Shown: positions 1 through 8,556 of the stretch, in pieces
How positions within the stretch are numbered: the stretch's first letter is position 1
Layout of the letters: each line of letters opens with the position of its first letter
Assembly (NCBI RefSeq): GCF_014268505.2
Contig: NZ_JABWQP020000001.1
Coordinates: 806,001-870,000 of the forward strand
DNA: 64,000 nucleotides
DNA from: Pseudomonas khorasanensis
GTDB lineage: Bacteria; Pseudomonadota; Gammaproteobacteria; Pseudomonadales; Pseudomonadaceae
Reading direction: 5' to 3'
The notes under the pieces: generated by a model
The model's input: only the letters and a program-made list of their open reading frames with translations
The model's database searches: none
What the model was told of the DNA's origin: nothing
Made by a program: the position numbers and the translations under genes

Positions 1-427
1 GAACGTCTTCGGCCGTGATCGGTTTGCCATCGGCGAAGCGTGCCTTGGGATTGATAAAGAAGCGCAGCGACAGGCCGTCGTCCGAGCGCTCCATCTTCTG
101 CGCGACCAGACCGTAAACGGTGTAAGGCTCGTCCAGCGAGCGCTGGGCCAGCGGCGAATAAAGCAGACCGTCGATTTGAGTGACGCCGATGCCTTTGTCT
201 ATATAAGGCAGCAGATGGTCGAAATGGCCGATTTCGATCGCCGAGCGACGCATCGTCCCGCCTTTAGGCGCCTGAGGATTGGTGTAGTCGAAATGGCTGA
301 AGCCGGCGGGGTACTTGGCCGGTTCGCCGTAAACGGTCAACGCGTGTTGTGGTGCAGCGTTCAAACCGGCAGCGCCCGTGAGGAGGGCGAGGGCAGTGAG
401 CATCAATGTCGGGAAAACCAGTCGCAT
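1..427 (-). CDS. Extracellular solute-binding protein, family 5 (YejA-like), partial
   Basis: The 5' part (about 142 codons) of a periplasmic peptide-binding protein; the gene runs off the left edge. The start at 427 gives a signal peptide (MRLVFPTLMLTALALLTG, cleavage near AAPQ). It is followed by the hallmark N-terminal segment of oligopeptide-binding proteins (AKYPAGFSHFDYTNPQAPKG, then LLYSPLAQRS and a 'FINPKARFADGKPI' stretch). The FDYxNPxAPKGG signature is typical of the YejA/microcin C-peptide branch of SBP family 5. It would deliver peptides to an ABC importer encoded outside the window. Which YejA paralogue it is cannot be decided from the fragment. Confidence 0.82.
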   Translation of the reverse strand, partial: MRLVFPTLMLTALALLTGAAGLNAAPQHALTVYGEPAKYPAGFSHFDYTNPQAPKGGTMRRSAIEIGHFDHLLPYIDKGIGVTQIDGLLYSPLAQRSLDEPYTVYGLVAQKMERSDDGLSLRFFINPKARFADGKPITAEDV

Positions 428-507
428 CGTCAGCCTTGGAACCGGGAAATCGATAAGCGCAAGTTGTACGCGAGCGCCGCGCCACTCGCCAGCCGTATGT
501 GTAACTG

Positions 508-541
508 AAACACAACGGCCCACCAGAAGGCGGGCCGTTGT
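508..541 (-). terminator. Intrinsic terminator downstream of ppiC
   Basis: Arms of 10 bp (ACAACGGCCC / GGGCCGTTGT, 512-521 and 532-541) enclose a 10-nt loop. On the minus strand they are followed by GTTTC. It sits 18 nt past the ppiC stop. Confidence 0.7.
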
Positions 542-559
542 CAGCAATCGGACGACGAA

Positions 560-841
560 TCAGTCCTGACGGCTGGTGACTTCCAGCAGGTGATAACCAA
601 ACTGGGTCTTCACCGGGCCTTGCACGACATTGATTGGCGCGCTAAAAACCACGGTGTCGAATTCCTTGACCATCTGGCCAGGGCCGAACGAACCCAGATC
701 ACCGCCCTGACGGCTGGATGGGCAGCTGGAGTTGGCTTTGGCGACTTCAGCGAAATCAGCACCGCCTTCGATCTGGGCCTTGAGTTCGTTGCACTTGTCT
801 TCGCTGGAAACCAGGATGTGGCGGGCAGTGGCTTTAGCCAT
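560..841 (-). CDS. ppiC: Parvulin-type peptidyl-prolyl cis-trans isomerase PpiC
   Basis: A 93-residue single-domain parvulin with no signal peptide, so a cytoplasmic prolyl isomerase that assists folding. The fold runs end to end: ARHILVSSEDKCNELKAQI near the N-terminus, then DFAEVAKANSSCPSS, then GGDLGSFGPGQMVKEFD. It closes with the conserved TQFGYHLLEV that carries the second active-site histidine. The length matches E. coli PpiC (93 aa). The ATG at 841 has GGAG about 7 nt upstream. The gene is monocistronic, with a terminator just downstream. Assignment is near certain. Confidence 0.95.
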   Translation of the reverse strand: MAKATARHILVSSEDKCNELKAQIEGGADFAEVAKANSSCPSSRQGGDLGSFGPGQMVKEFDTVVFSAPINVVQGPVKTQFGYHLLEVTSRQD

Positions 842-935
842 GGGAAATCTCCGATCTGTTTCAATAAAAGGTGGAGCGTACCGGAATCAGTCGGTGAATT
901 CTCGGCAAAGTTCATTTTGTGTCCGCCGAGATTAT

Positions 936-1805
936 TCACAGATCCGCATCTTTGAGGCGCAGCGCATGTTCGACGTACAGCCCGATTGGGTCAGGCTCAG
1001 GAGCCACCAAGCCGACGCTGCGCCGCACGCTGCCCAAGTGGTCCACCGGATAGTCGGAGCGGATCACCTGGCCCAGGTGAGAGCTGTAGCGCCCGACGAA
1101 CCCGTCGTTCTGTTGCGCTTCGGTCGTGAAATATCGTGACAATGTCCGGCATATCCCTTGAACTGGATTCAGAGCCGGCAGCGTGTTTTGCGGTACGACG
1201 CCGCTCCAGGAGTAATACCGGACCCCGTTGACCTGGCCGGGGCCTTGGCCGCCCCAAGTGTGCGGCAGCCCCTGCGGAAATTTGTCGTTGAAATGACCGA
1301 CTCCGACCGTGGTTAGTGCGTTGAGGGCGGCCAGTGCATTCTGCGTAAATTCAGCGCTGCCGCTGATCAGCGACAGCAAGTCGGCAAATTGCGTCGCCAC
1401 GTTCTGTGCGACGGCTTCGGGCAGCTCGCCTGGAACCAGTGCCTTGCGCAGGCAATCGGCGAGTTCGGAACCATGGTTCGGGCCACTGACCGATGTGACC
1501 GAGGCGACAACGTCTGGTGCAAGCGCCGCAGCGTATCGGGCAGCCAGTGCGCCCTGACTGTGTCCTATGAGGTTGACTTTCTCTGCGCCTGTGCCTCGCA
1601 GCACACACTCAATCTGTGCCAGCAGTTGCTCACCCCGCATTTCGTTGCTGTGGGTGACAGAAAGGTGGGGAACAAACAATCGGCTGCCAGCTGCTTTCAA
1701 AGCGTACTTGACGTCATGAAATAGCTCGAAATGACCGATACGCTCGAACCCGAACAGACCGTGAACCAACAGGATGGGGTAACGGGTAGTAGCATTCCGT
1801 TGCAT
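936..1805 (-). CDS. Triacylglycerol lipase (P. fragi-type, lipase family I.1)
   Basis: A 289-residue alpha/beta hydrolase that hydrolyses acylglycerol esters. The oxyanion loop VHGLFG is at about 14-19 and the nucleophile elbow GHSQG has Ser83. The acid is Asp234 in NDGFVGR and the base His256 in DYPVDHL, the arrangement of Pseudomonas/Burkholderia I.1 lipases. No signal peptide or disulphide pair is evident, as in the P. fragi enzyme, so the export route is unclear. I chose the ATG at 1805 because AAGGTAAG lies just upstream. An in-frame GTG at 1844 would add 13 residues but lacks a ribosome site. No lipase-specific foldase is encoded nearby. Confidence 0.88.
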   Translation of the reverse strand: MQRNATTRYPILLVHGLFGFERIGHFELFHDVKYALKAAGSRLFVPHLSVTHSNEMRGEQLLAQIECVLRGTGAEKVNLIGHSQGALAARYAAALAPDVVASVTSVSGPNHGSELADCLRKALVPGELPEAVAQNVATQFADLLSLISGSAEFTQNALAALNALTTVGVGHFNDKFPQGLPHTWGGQGPGQVNGVRYYSWSGVVPQNTLPALNPVQGICRTLSRYFTTEAQQNDGFVGRYSSHLGQVIRSDYPVDHLGSVRRSVGLVAPEPDPIGLYVEHALRLKDADL

Positions 1806-2216
1806 GTTCTTACCTTTTTCGTAGAAGTTCATCGGGGGAATCACGGCGTCACTCTAAAACACTCACCTCGATGAAGAAGTACGAAGGGGCATCACGTTGC
1901 GATTGAAAATGGACTATGAGCTGTAGGCCATTTCGGATACCTGTGAAATCCGAATCGGAAGTTCATGGCGTCATTTGACGCTATATATGCCTAGGTGCTC
2001 GGCTTGCCTACCGCATCCGTAGCGTTTGAGCCGTAGTTGGAAGGCATTGGGCTGACATCAAAAACTTTTGGAAGGGTTCTGAATGTTGGCTGGCGATGCC
2101 GTTATGAGGGACGGCACTTAATCCAGGAGAGTCGGCGGTCAGGCGCATCAAGGTGGAGGCGTAACCGCAGCCAGCAAGCCCTCCGTGCTCTTGATGAGTG
2201 GGAGGGCGTATCGAGA
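1806..2216. other. Intergenic region, 411 bp
   Basis: No convincing gene. On the minus strand just past the DAHP synthase stop, ATCAAG...CTTGAT arms with partially paired GGAGGGC/GCCTCC (about 2146-2196) form a long imperfect hairpin. It has no clear T-run and may be a weak terminator. The promoter of the lipase should lie near 1810-1900. Confidence 0.4.
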
Positions 2217-3290
2217 TCAGCTTCTCACTTGTCTGAGGCGTTGGGCTGCAGTGGTCAGTAACTGCTCGGTGGCACCGAATCCGAGGCATCCATCGGTGAC
2301 CGACACCCCGTAGCGCAATGGCGCGCTCAACGGCTGGCAGCCTTCGAACAAGTGGGATTCGAGCATCATGCCGATCAGGGAGTGATCGCCTCGCAGCCGT
2401 TGTTCAAGCACATCGTTGAACACGGCTGGCTGGCGCAGCGGATCTTTCCCACTGTTGGCGTGACTGCAATCAACCATGATGCGCGTCGGGATCTTGAGCC
2501 GGTTCAGCTCAGCGTTGATTTTGGTCAAGCTGTCCCGATCGTAGTTCGGTCCATGGTGACCACCGCGCAAAACCAGATGAGTGTCTGGATTGCCAGCCGT
2601 CTGAATGATCGCTGGATGTCCCTGGCTGTCCACGCCGAAATGCCGGTGCGGGTGGGCTGCCGAGCGCATGGCGTCGACAGCGATGGCGGCACCGCCGTCC
2701 GTACCGTTTTTGAACCCGACGGGCATGCTCAGACCACTGGCCATTTCCCGGTGAATCTGCGATTCGGTGGTGCGAGCGCCGACGGCCACCCAACTGAGCA
2801 AGTCGTCGAAGTAACTGGCGGCCATCGGTTGCAGCAGCTCGGTGGCCACCGGCAATCCAAGACGCAGCATTTCCAGCATCAGCTCGCGCGACAGCGTCAG
2901 GCCTGCAGCCATGTCGTCAGTGCCGTCCAGGTGAGGATCGTAGGCGAGACCCTTCCAGCCGACCGTGGTGCGCGGCTTTTCGACGTAGGCGCGCATCACC
3001 AGCAGCATCTCGTTGCTCACGTCTTTGGCCAGAAGGGCAAGTTTGCTGGCGTATTCGAGCGCCGATTGAGGGTCATGGATGGAACAGGGGCCGACGATGA
3101 CCAACAAGCGTGAGTCTTCACCGTTGAGAATTGCGCGAACGGCCTGGCGGTGGAGCGCGACTTGCTGATTCAAGCCATTGCTCAGCGGCAATTGCTGTTT
3201 GAGTTGCAGCGAGCTGGGCAGGCGCAGGGTCAGGGCTTCGTTGGCGGAGTTGAGTGCGGAAGGTGGCAAAGCGGAAGCGGAAGCGTTCAT
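2217..3290 (-). CDS. 3-deoxy-7-phosphoheptulonate (DAHP) synthase, AroF/G/H type
   Basis: A 357-residue class I (AroA-I-alpha) DAHP synthase. It condenses phosphoenolpyruvate and erythrose 4-phosphate in the first step of the shikimate pathway. Signatures are VGPCSIHDP (about 66-74), MRAYVEKPRTTVGWKG, VGARTTESQIHREMASG, VGFKNGTDG, LRGGHHGPNYD and MVDCSHANSGKDP, which supply the PEP/E4P pocket and metal ligands. The ATG at 3290 has AGGAAA 6-8 nt upstream. An extension to 3356 lacks such a site. Two aromatic-rich small ORFs and a terminator precede it, suggesting control by aromatic aminoacyl-tRNA supply. The sequence alone does not show which of Tyr, Phe or Trp inhibits the enzyme. Confidence 0.93.
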   Translation of the reverse strand: MNASASALPPSALNSANEALTLRLPSSLQLKQQLPLSNGLNQQVALHRQAVRAILNGEDSRLLVIVGPCSIHDPQSALEYASKLALLAKDVSNEMLLVMRAYVEKPRTTVGWKGLAYDPHLDGTDDMAAGLTLSRELMLEMLRLGLPVATELLQPMAASYFDDLLSWVAVGARTTESQIHREMASGLSMPVGFKNGTDGGAAIAVDAMRSAAHPHRHFGVDSQGHPAIIQTAGNPDTHLVLRGGHHGPNYDRDSLTKINAELNRLKIPTRIMVDCSHANSGKDPLRQPAVFNDVLEQRLRGDHSLIGMMLESHLFEGCQPLSAPLRYGVSVTDGCLGFGATEQLLTTAAQRLRQVRS

Positions 3291-3337
3291 ATTCGGATTT
3301 CCTGGGCGGGCGGCGGGTATTTCCCGCTCACTCGGCC

Positions 3338-3490
3338 CTACTGGGGTGTTCGACAATGGGCCGTACTGGCTACGAGTGTGTGCTTGCCACCTGTGGGTGA
3401 CCGATCGGAGGCGGCAGGCTGTCCCGAGCGGAGGCTGGTAAATCGCCAGGCGCTAAAGCTGTCGTAACGGTAATAAGTGGCGTGATTCAT
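3338..3490 (-). CDS. Small aromatic-rich ORF upstream of DAHP synthase (second leader peptide?)
   Basis: A 50-codon ORF with a strong ribosome site (GAGGAA, 6-7 nt before ATG) lies between the terminator at 3538-3578 and the DAHP synthase. Its first 17 residues hold three Tyr, two Phe and one Trp (MNHATYYRYDSFSAWRF). The stop is 47 nt before the DAHP synthase start. Hairpins around it include CGGCCC/GGGCCG spanning the stop and GCGGG/CCCGC just before the enzyme's ribosome site. The aromatic codons and position suggest a regulatory leader whose translation affects the downstream gene. A function as a free peptide cannot be excluded. Confidence 0.6.
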   Translation of the reverse strand: MNHATYYRYDSFSAWRFTSLRSGQPAASDRSPTGGKHTLVASTAHCRTPQ

Positions 3491-3537
3491 TGTGTGTTCC
3501 TCAAAGTGGTCGAGTGTGGAGCTGAAAGATGCGGGCC

Positions 3538-3578
3538 TGAAAAAACAAAACCCCCGGTCGGGAAGCCGACCGGGGGTT
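3538..3578 (-). terminator. Strong intrinsic terminator / attenuator before DAHP synthase
   Basis: Thirteen-bp arms (AACCCCCGGTCGG, 3549-3561, and its complement, 3566-3578) enclose a 4-nt loop. On the minus strand they are followed by TTTTGTTTTTT. It lies 48 nt after the stop of the aromatic leader ORF and before the second small ORF, the classical place for a transcription attenuator. Confidence 0.85.
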
Positions 3579-3625
3579 GAGATATCTCTGGTAGGCGACC
3601 CGTTTTTATGGGCGCCGTTTGGGTA

Positions 3626-3754
3626 TCAGGCGCGCCAATGGCTAAACCAATACCCAAAATAAAAGCTCGCGGGAGTGCAGACTTCATTCACCCGGACAGC
3701 CGCACTCGAGCGCGAGGCGCTTACGATGCGTGACTGTAAAGAAGGGTTGAACAT
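3626..3754 (-). CDS. Aromatic leader peptide (attenuator of DAHP synthase)
   Basis: A 42-residue ORF with GGAG 9 nt before its ATG. Nine of its last 12 residues are F, Y, W or H: it ends SFYFGYWFSHWRA, so the ribosome must decode three Phe, two Tyr and two Trp codons just before the stop. The aromatic codons lie inside a hairpin (GGGTAT...ATACCC, about 3623-3652). Then come a GGCG-CCC/GGG-CGCC hairpin and the terminator at 3538-3578. This is the textbook layout of ribosome-mediated attenuation: stalling for lack of charged aromatic tRNA would change folding and permit read-through into the DAHP synthase. The function is inferred from layout. Confidence 0.75.
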   Translation of the reverse strand: MFNPSLQSRIVSASRSSAAVRVNEVCTPASFYFGYWFSHWRA

Positions 3755-3904
3755 GGTGTCGTCTCCGTTGGATGCAGCGAGCTTACTCGACGCGAATCCC
3801 GGTCAGCAATCAGAAAATGCTATTGCCGGGTGTTCAAAACGGTTATCGGTGAAGCGGAGCGAGGGTTATGGCAAACTTTCGCTTTGTATTCAGGAACGGT
3901 GCGA

Positions 3905-4348
3905 ATGAGCTATTGCATGCGTCGTGCGGGGGATGAAACGCTTTCTTTCGCACGAGACCTGACCCGCCAGAACATGCTTCGCTACTTCCTGACGCATGAT
4001 TTGTTATGGCAGGACGAGGCTTTTGACACAGGCTGGCGGTATCGTGACAACTTGCTGATTGTGCAGGACGAGGCGGCGATAGGTTTTGTAAGCCTGAGCC
4101 ATGATGCGCGGGCGCTTTACATACGCGAACTGCAGATTGCAAAGTCCTGTCAGGGGCGGGGCGCCGGTTCCTGGGCAATCGATCAGGTAATCGACATGGC
4201 CCGTCAGGCGCGACGCCCGGCCTTGCGACTGACGGTATTCATAAATAATCCCGCGCAAGCACTGTATCTGCGAAAAGGACTACGTATCGAGGGCAGGGAC
4301 GAGTGTTTCCTGAGGATGCAGCTTGATTTGGATGCTGCTGTGCTCTGA
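3905..4348 (+). CDS. GNAT-family N-acetyltransferase
   Basis: A 147-residue protein with the GNAT acetyl-CoA site. Motif A is seen as LYIRELQIAKSCQGRGAGSW (R/Q-x-x-G-x-G, about residues 76-95), followed by the helix IDQVIDMARQ. Motif B is seen as LRLTVFINNPAQALYLRKGL, including the N-x-x-A-x-x-x-Y pattern that donates the catalytic tyrosine. I use the ATG at 3905 because AGGAACGG is well placed upstream. An in-frame start at 3830 has no ribosome site and adds 25 unlikely residues. The substrate is unknown. It is a stand-alone gene with its own upstream region. Confidence 0.85.
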   Translation: MSYCMRRAGDETLSFARDLTRQNMLRYFLTHDLLWQDEAFDTGWRYRDNLLIVQDEAAIGFVSLSHDARALYIRELQIAKSCQGRGAGSWAIDQVIDMARQARRPALRLTVFINNPAQALYLRKGLRIEGRDECFLRMQLDLDAAVL

Positions 4349-4475
4349 AACCCACAGCCGGCAAGCCCTCTATGATGAAATGAAACTTTTTAAATGCGGC
4401 TTTCCGCTAGGTCTGTCTGGCACTTTTTGCTAAGGTGTCCGGCATCCCAATAAGACCATATCGCGAGGTGTCTGC

Positions 4476-5117
4476 TTGATTAGGGTGCTAGTGGTCGACG
4501 ACCATGATCTCGTTCGTACAGGCATTACACGGATGCTGGCCGATATTGACGGTCTGCAGGTGGTAGGTCAGGCCGAGTCAGGTGAAGAGTCCCTGATCAA
4601 GGCGCGTGAATTGAAGCCTGACGTCGTGTTGATGGACGTAAAGATGCCCGGTATCGGCGGTCTGGAAGCCACGCGCAAGCTGTTGCGCAGTCACCCCGAC
4701 ATTAAAGTGGTTGCTGTGACTGTGTGCGAAGAGGACCCTTTTCCGACGCGATTGTTGCAGGCAGGGGCCGCTGGTTACCTGACCAAAGGCGCGGGCCTGC
4801 CGGAGATGGTTCAGGCCATTCGGCTGGTCTTCGCCGGACAGCGTTACATCAGTCCTCAGATTGCCCAGCAGCTCGCGATCAAATCATTTCAGCCGACCAA
4901 TGATTCACCGTTCGATGCCCTGTCGGAACGTGAAATCCAGATCGCGTTGATGATCGTCGGCTGTCAGAAGGTCCAGATCATTTCCGACAAATTGTGCCTT
5001 TCACCCAAAACAGTGAACACTTACCGTTACCGTATTTTCGAGAAGCTATCGATCAGCAGCGATGTCGAGTTGACACTTCTTGCGGTGCGTCACGGCATGG
5101 TTGATGCCAGCGCCTGA
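4476..5117 (+). CDS. gacA: Response regulator GacA (UvrY/SirA family)
   Basis: A 213-residue NarL-family regulator with receiver domain (acidic pocket DD8-9, phosphoacceptor Asp54 in LMDVKMPG, Lys near 104 in GYLTKGA) and C-terminal LuxR-type helix-turn-helix (about 145-205). Phosphorylated by GacS, it activates small RNAs that titrate RsmA/RsmE and so controls secondary metabolites, exoenzymes and biofilm. The start codon is TTG (4476), which gives the expected [18 protein letters not shown] lies upstream. It is followed 2 nt after its stop by uvrC, the conserved gacA-uvrC arrangement of gammaproteobacteria, which supports the name. Confidence 0.97.
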   Translation: MIRVLVVDDHDLVRTGITRMLADIDGLQVVGQAESGEESLIKARELKPDVVLMDVKMPGIGGLEATRKLLRSHPDIKVVAVTVCEEDPFPTRLLQAGAAGYLTKGAGLPEMVQAIRLVFAGQRYISPQIAQQLAIKSFQPTNDSPFDALSEREIQIALMIVGCQKVQIISDKLCLSPKTVNTYRYRIFEKLSISSDVELTLLAVRHGMVDASA

Positions 5118-5119
5118 CC

Positions 5120-6943
5120 ATGACTGAAACATTCGATCCCAGTGCTTTCCTGTCGACCGTCAGCGGTCGCCCCGGCGTTTATCGCATGTTCGACAGCGAG
5201 GCGCGCCTGCTGTACGTGGGCAAAGCGAAAAACCTGAAGAAACGTCTGGCGAGCTACTTTCGCAAGACCGGGCTGGCGCCGAAAACGGCCGCCCTGGTTG
5301 GCCGGATTGCCCAGGTCGAAACCACGATTACCGCCAACGAAACTGAAGCGCTGTTGCTGGAACAGACGCTGATCAAGGAATGGCGCCCGCCTTACAACAT
5401 CCTGCTACGTGACGATAAATCGTATCCCTACGTATTTTTATCGGATGGGCAGTTCCCGCGCCTGAGCATTCATCGCGGTGCAAAGAAAGCCAAGGGCAAG
5501 TATTTCGGGCCCTATCCAAGTGCCGGCGCCATCCGGGAAAGTCTGAGTATTCTGCAAAAAACCTTTTTCGTCCGTCAGTGCGAAGACAGTTACTACAAGA
5601 ACCGTGCTCGGCCCTGTCTGCAATACCAGATCAAGCGCTGCAAGGCACCTTGCGTTGGCCTGGTCGAGCCTGAGGTCTATGCCGAAGACGTCCGCCACTC
5701 GGTGATGTTCCTCGAAGGCCGCAGCCACGCGTTGACCAACGAGCTGTCTACCGCGATGGAAGAGGCTGCGATCAACCTCGAGTTCGAGCGCGCGGCCGAA
5801 TTGCGCGACCAGATCGGATTGTTGCGCCGTGTGCAGGACCAGCAGAGCATGGAAGGCGGTACCGGCGATATCGACGTTATTGCCGCGTTCGTCAATCCCG
5901 GCGGTGCCTGTGTTCATCTGATCAGCGTGCGCGGCGGGCGTGTGCTTGGCAGTAAAAACTTCTTTCCGCAGGTCGGGATCGAGGAAGACGTCTCCGAAGT
6001 CATGGCGGCGTTCCTCGGTCAGTACTACATCAGCAGCCCCGAACGCGACTTGCCGAGCGAGCTGATCGTGAACGTGGTCCATGAAGATTTCCCGGCGTTG
6101 ATCGAAGGCATCCACACATTACGTGGACGCGAACTTGCGATCAGCCACAGGGTGCGTGGGACGCGGGCGCGCTGGCAGCAACTGGCCGTGACCAACGCTG
6201 AGCAAGCACTGGGGGCGCGTCTGGCCAATCGTCAACACACCGCCGCGCGCTTCGAAGCGCTGGCCGAGGTGCTGAACCTGGATGAGCCACCGCAACGCCT
6301 GGAATGCTATGACATCAGTCACTCCAGCGGGGAAGCAACCGTTGCCTCTTGCGTGGTGTTCGGGCCCGAAGGCGCGATCAAATCGGATTACCGTCGCTAT
6401 AACATTGAAGGTGTTACCGCTGGCGATGACTACGCAGCCATGCACCAGGCGCTGACCCGGCGATTCAGCAGGCTCAAGGACGGCGAGGGCAAGCTGCCGG
6501 ACATTCTGTTGGTGGATGGCGGCAAAGGCCAGCTGTCCATGGCCCGGGATGTACTCAACGAACTGGCCGTGCCGGATCTGATCCTGTTGGGCGTCGCTAA
6601 AGGTGCCACCCGCAAGGCCGGCTTCGAAACGTTGTATCTGAATGATGCAGCCCATGAGTTCACATTGCGCGGCGATTCGCCCGCGTTGCACCTCATCCAG
6701 CAGATCCGCGACGAGGCGCACCGCTTCGCAATTACGGGGCATCGCGCCCGTCGCGGCAAGACTCGTCGGACATCGACGCTGGAAGGTGTCGCAGGGGTAG
6801 GGCCGACTCGCCGTCGCGACCTGTTGAAACATTTTGGTGGATTGCAGGAGCTGTCTCGTGCAAGCATCGAAGAGATCGCCAAAGCCCCGGGGATCAGTAA
6901 AAAGCTCGCTGAGTTGATTTATGCGAACCTGCATAGCGAGTAG
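5120..6943 (+). CDS. uvrC: UvrABC excinuclease subunit C
   Basis: A 607-residue nucleotide-excision-repair nuclease that makes the 3' and 5' incisions around lesions presented by UvrA-UvrB. It has the N-terminal GIY-YIG domain (GVYRMF...[14 protein letters not shown], about 18-45) and a cysteine-rich hinge ([15 protein letters not shown]). A UVR motif ([16 protein letters not shown], about 216-231) follows. Then come the UvrC RNase H-like domain ([30 protein letters not shown]) and a C-terminal helix-hairpin-helix pair ([18 protein letters not shown]...[15 protein letters not shown]). The length is normal. It starts 2 nt after gacA and is probably cotranscribed with it. Confidence 0.98.
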   Translation: MTETFDPSAFLSTVSGRPGVYRMFDSEARLLYVGKAKNLKKRLASYFRKTGLAPKTAALVGRIAQVETTITANETEALLLEQTLIKEWRPPYNILLRDDKSYPYVFLSDGQFPRLSIHRGAKKAKGKYFGPYPSAGAIRESLSILQKTFFVRQCEDSYYKNRARPCLQYQIKRCKAPCVGLVEPEVYAEDVRHSVMFLEGRSHALTNELSTAMEEAAINLEFERAAELRDQIGLLRRVQDQQSMEGGTGDIDVIAAFVNPGGACVHLISVRGGRVLGSKNFFPQVGIEEDVSEVMAAFLGQYYISSPERDLPSELIVNVVHEDFPALIEGIHTLRGRELAISHRVRGTRARWQQLAVTNAEQALGARLANRQHTAARFEALAEVLNLDEPPQRLECYDISHSSGEATVASCVVFGPEGAIKSDYRRYNIEGVTAGDDYAAMHQALTRRFSRLKDGEGKLPDILLVDGGKGQLSMARDVLNELAVPDLILLGVAKGATRKAGFETLYLNDAAHEFTLRGDSPALHLIQQIRDEAHRFAITGHRARRGKTRRTSTLEGVAGVGPTRRRDLLKHFGGLQELSRASIEEIAKAPGISKKLAELIYANLHSE

Positions 6944-6975
6944 AATGCCCCTTCACCTCGTAGCCAGTTGTGCCG

Positions 6976-7536
6976 ATGAATATCCCTAATTTGATTACCG
7001 TTCTACGCGTCCTGCTCATTCCGATCTTCATTTTGCTGTTTTATCTGCCGTACCAATGGAGTTACATGGCCTCCGCCTCGGTGTTTGCCTTCGCGGCCGC
7101 AACCGATTGGCTGGACGGTTATCTGGCACGCCGGCTGGAGCAAAGCACCCCGTTTGGTGCATTCCTCGATCCGGTCGCCGACAAGCTTATGGTCGCTGTA
7201 GCCCTGGTGTTGCTCGTGCAGGAGCACGGCAATCTCTGGCTTACGCTGCCAGCTGCTGTGATCATCGGCCGCGAGATCGTCGTTTCGGCACTGCGTGAGT
7301 GGATGGCCGAGCTCGGTGCCCGGGCACATGTTGCCGTTTCGAATCTGGGTAAATGGAAAACCGCTGCACAAATGCTCGCGCTGGTAATCCTGCTGGCCCA
7401 TCCAAAGGCTTTCACTTTTTGGGTCGTGCTCGGTTACACGCTGTTGATGGTGTCCGCAGGCCTGACCTTGTGGTCGATGGTTCAATACCTTCGCGCCGCC
7501 TGGCCGCATCTGAAGACTGACGTCGAAAAGAAATAA
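6976..7536 (+). CDS. pgsA: CDP-diacylglycerol--glycerol-3-phosphate 3-phosphatidyltransferase
   Basis: A 186-residue integral membrane enzyme that makes phosphatidylglycerol phosphate, the committed step to PG and cardiolipin. The CDP-alcohol phosphotransferase signature is complete: [13 protein letters not shown] with DPVADK downstream (D-x2-D-G-x2-A-R-x-n-G-x3-D-x3-D, about 38-65). Four or five hydrophobic segments surround it. I take the ATG at 6976 ([16 protein letters not shown]), matching known PgsA N-termini; a GTG two codons earlier is possible and neither has a good ribosome site. It follows uvrC by 32 nt, the common uvrC-pgsA-tRNA order in Pseudomonas. Confidence 0.96.
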   Translation: MNIPNLITVLRVLLIPIFILLFYLPYQWSYMASASVFAFAAATDWLDGYLARRLEQSTPFGAFLDPVADKLMVAVALVLLVQEHGNLWLTLPAAVIIGREIVVSALREWMAELGARAHVAVSNLGKWKTAAQMLALVILLAHPKAFTFWVVLGYTLLMVSAGLTLWSMVQYLRAAWPHLKTDVEKK

Positions 7537-7556
7537 AACTTTTTTGAATCAAGGGG

Positions 7557-7584
7557 TTGACGGGGCTTCTTAATTCTATAGAAT
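7557..7584 (+). promoter_or_regulatory. Sigma-70 promoter for tRNA-Gly/tRNA-Cys
   Basis: TTGACG (7557-7562), a 16-nt spacer, then TAGAAT (7579-7584), 12 nt before the tRNA-Gly. A near-consensus stable-RNA promoter. The G/C-rich bases after the -10 box resemble a stringent discriminator. Confidence 0.7.
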
Positions 7585-7596
7585 GCGCCACACCAA

Positions 7597-7672
<76 letters not shown>

Positions 7673-7718
7673 ATTTGTACAGTCTTTGTTGTTGCGCTAC
7701 TGACAACGAATACTTTGA

Positions 7719-7792
7719 GGCCGAGTAGCAAAATGGTTATGCAGTGGATTGCAAATCCACCTACGCCGGTTCGATTCCGACCTCGGCCTCCA
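7719..7792 (+). tRNA. tRNA-Cys (GCA)
   Basis: A 74-nt cloverleaf: acceptor GGCCGAG/CTCGGCC, anticodon stem TGGAT-tGCAaa-ATCCA, T-arm GGTTCGATTCC, and encoded CCA. It is the second gene of the Gly-Cys tRNA operon. Confidence 0.98.
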
Positions 7793-7802
7793 CTATCAAA
7801 AG

Positions 7803-7834
7803 CCCCGTAGATCAGTGATCTACGGGGTTTTTTG
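7803..7834 (+). terminator. Intrinsic terminator of the tRNA-Gly/Cys operon
   Basis: Eleven-bp arms CCCCGTAGATC / GATCTACGGGG with a 3-nt loop, followed by TTTTTTG, 10 nt after tRNA-Cys. Confidence 0.92.
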
Positions 7835-7880
7835 TTATCTGCAGAAAAGTGGGGTGTTCCGCAACCGTCGACTGGGCTAC

Positions 7881-8417
7881 TCAGTCACACCACGCTCCAG
7901 TCTTGATATGGCTGGCACCTTCCACAGTCAGATTCGAGAAGAAGATGCAGCCGATAAGGCGTGCGAACAGCGTCAATGTGTCTGCGAGATCCGGGTTATC
8001 AAACAGAACAGCCCTTGAATCCAGTGCACATAGCGCCCCCCAAAGTCTGCCATCCGGCAGGAACACCGGCGCTCCTGCATAGCTCTCAATCGAATACTGC
8101 TTCACGACCGGACGTGAGGAGAGCCTTCCATCCTGGCTGATTTGAGGAAGAAAAAGGACTTGAGGATCTCTTCGAAACTCACTGCAAAGCGTAGTTTCCA
8201 GATCCAGGGTATCGCCGACGTTTATTCCAAGTTCGATCGGATCGTACGCGGAGCAGACGATCCATTCTGTTTCTGTAAATTTTGCAATGCCGGCGAAGCG
8301 CGTACCGGTCAGGCGGGTGACGAGCTGCAAGATATTGGTGGTTGCTTCGATCTCGGCGATTGCCGAGCGCTCCTCTGGACTCAAGGAAGCCTTGAGAACT
8401 GTGTCACTTATTTGCAT
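7881..8417 (-). CDS. GAF-domain protein
   Basis: A 178-residue protein that is essentially one GAF domain. It has an N-terminal helix (LSPEERSAIAEIEATTNILQ) and VTRLTGTRFAGIAKFTETEW. These are followed by LDLETTLCSEFRRDP, the loop YAGAPVFLPDGRLWGALCALD, and a closing helix (DLADTLTLFARLIGC). GAF domains bind small ligands, tetrapyrroles or cyclic nucleotides. The C-S-E motif resembles GAF domains fused to histidine kinases, but no output domain is present here. The ATG at 8417 follows AGGAG; an earlier ATG at 8447 has no proper site. Function unknown; possibly a stand-alone sensor. No operon partner. Confidence 0.75.
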   Translation of the reverse strand: MQISDTVLKASLSPEERSAIAEIEATTNILQLVTRLTGTRFAGIAKFTETEWIVCSAYDPIELGINVGDTLDLETTLCSEFRRDPQVLFLPQISQDGRLSSRPVVKQYSIESYAGAPVFLPDGRLWGALCALDSRAVLFDNPDLADTLTLFARLIGCIFFSNLTVEGASHIKTGAWCD

Positions 8418-8556
8418 ACGGTCGAAATCTCCTGATTGCTTGTACATCCCTGAGCTGAGCTCTGGTGACTTGGGGGGGAGTCAGCGCCTGTGACACGCGG
8501 TTGTTTGGAAAGGAAGCGTGCTGATTCCGGATGATCTCCGATTCCGGTGTCAATCT

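Noticed and set aside
1806..1844. GTG start of the lipase 13 codons upstream
   Set aside because: There is no ribosome site before the GTG, while AAGGTAAG precedes the ATG at 1805.
3487..3687. 66-codon frame from 3687 through the attenuator
   Set aside because: It runs straight through the terminator hairpin and its T-run and is out of frame with the better supported aromatic leader at 3626-3754.
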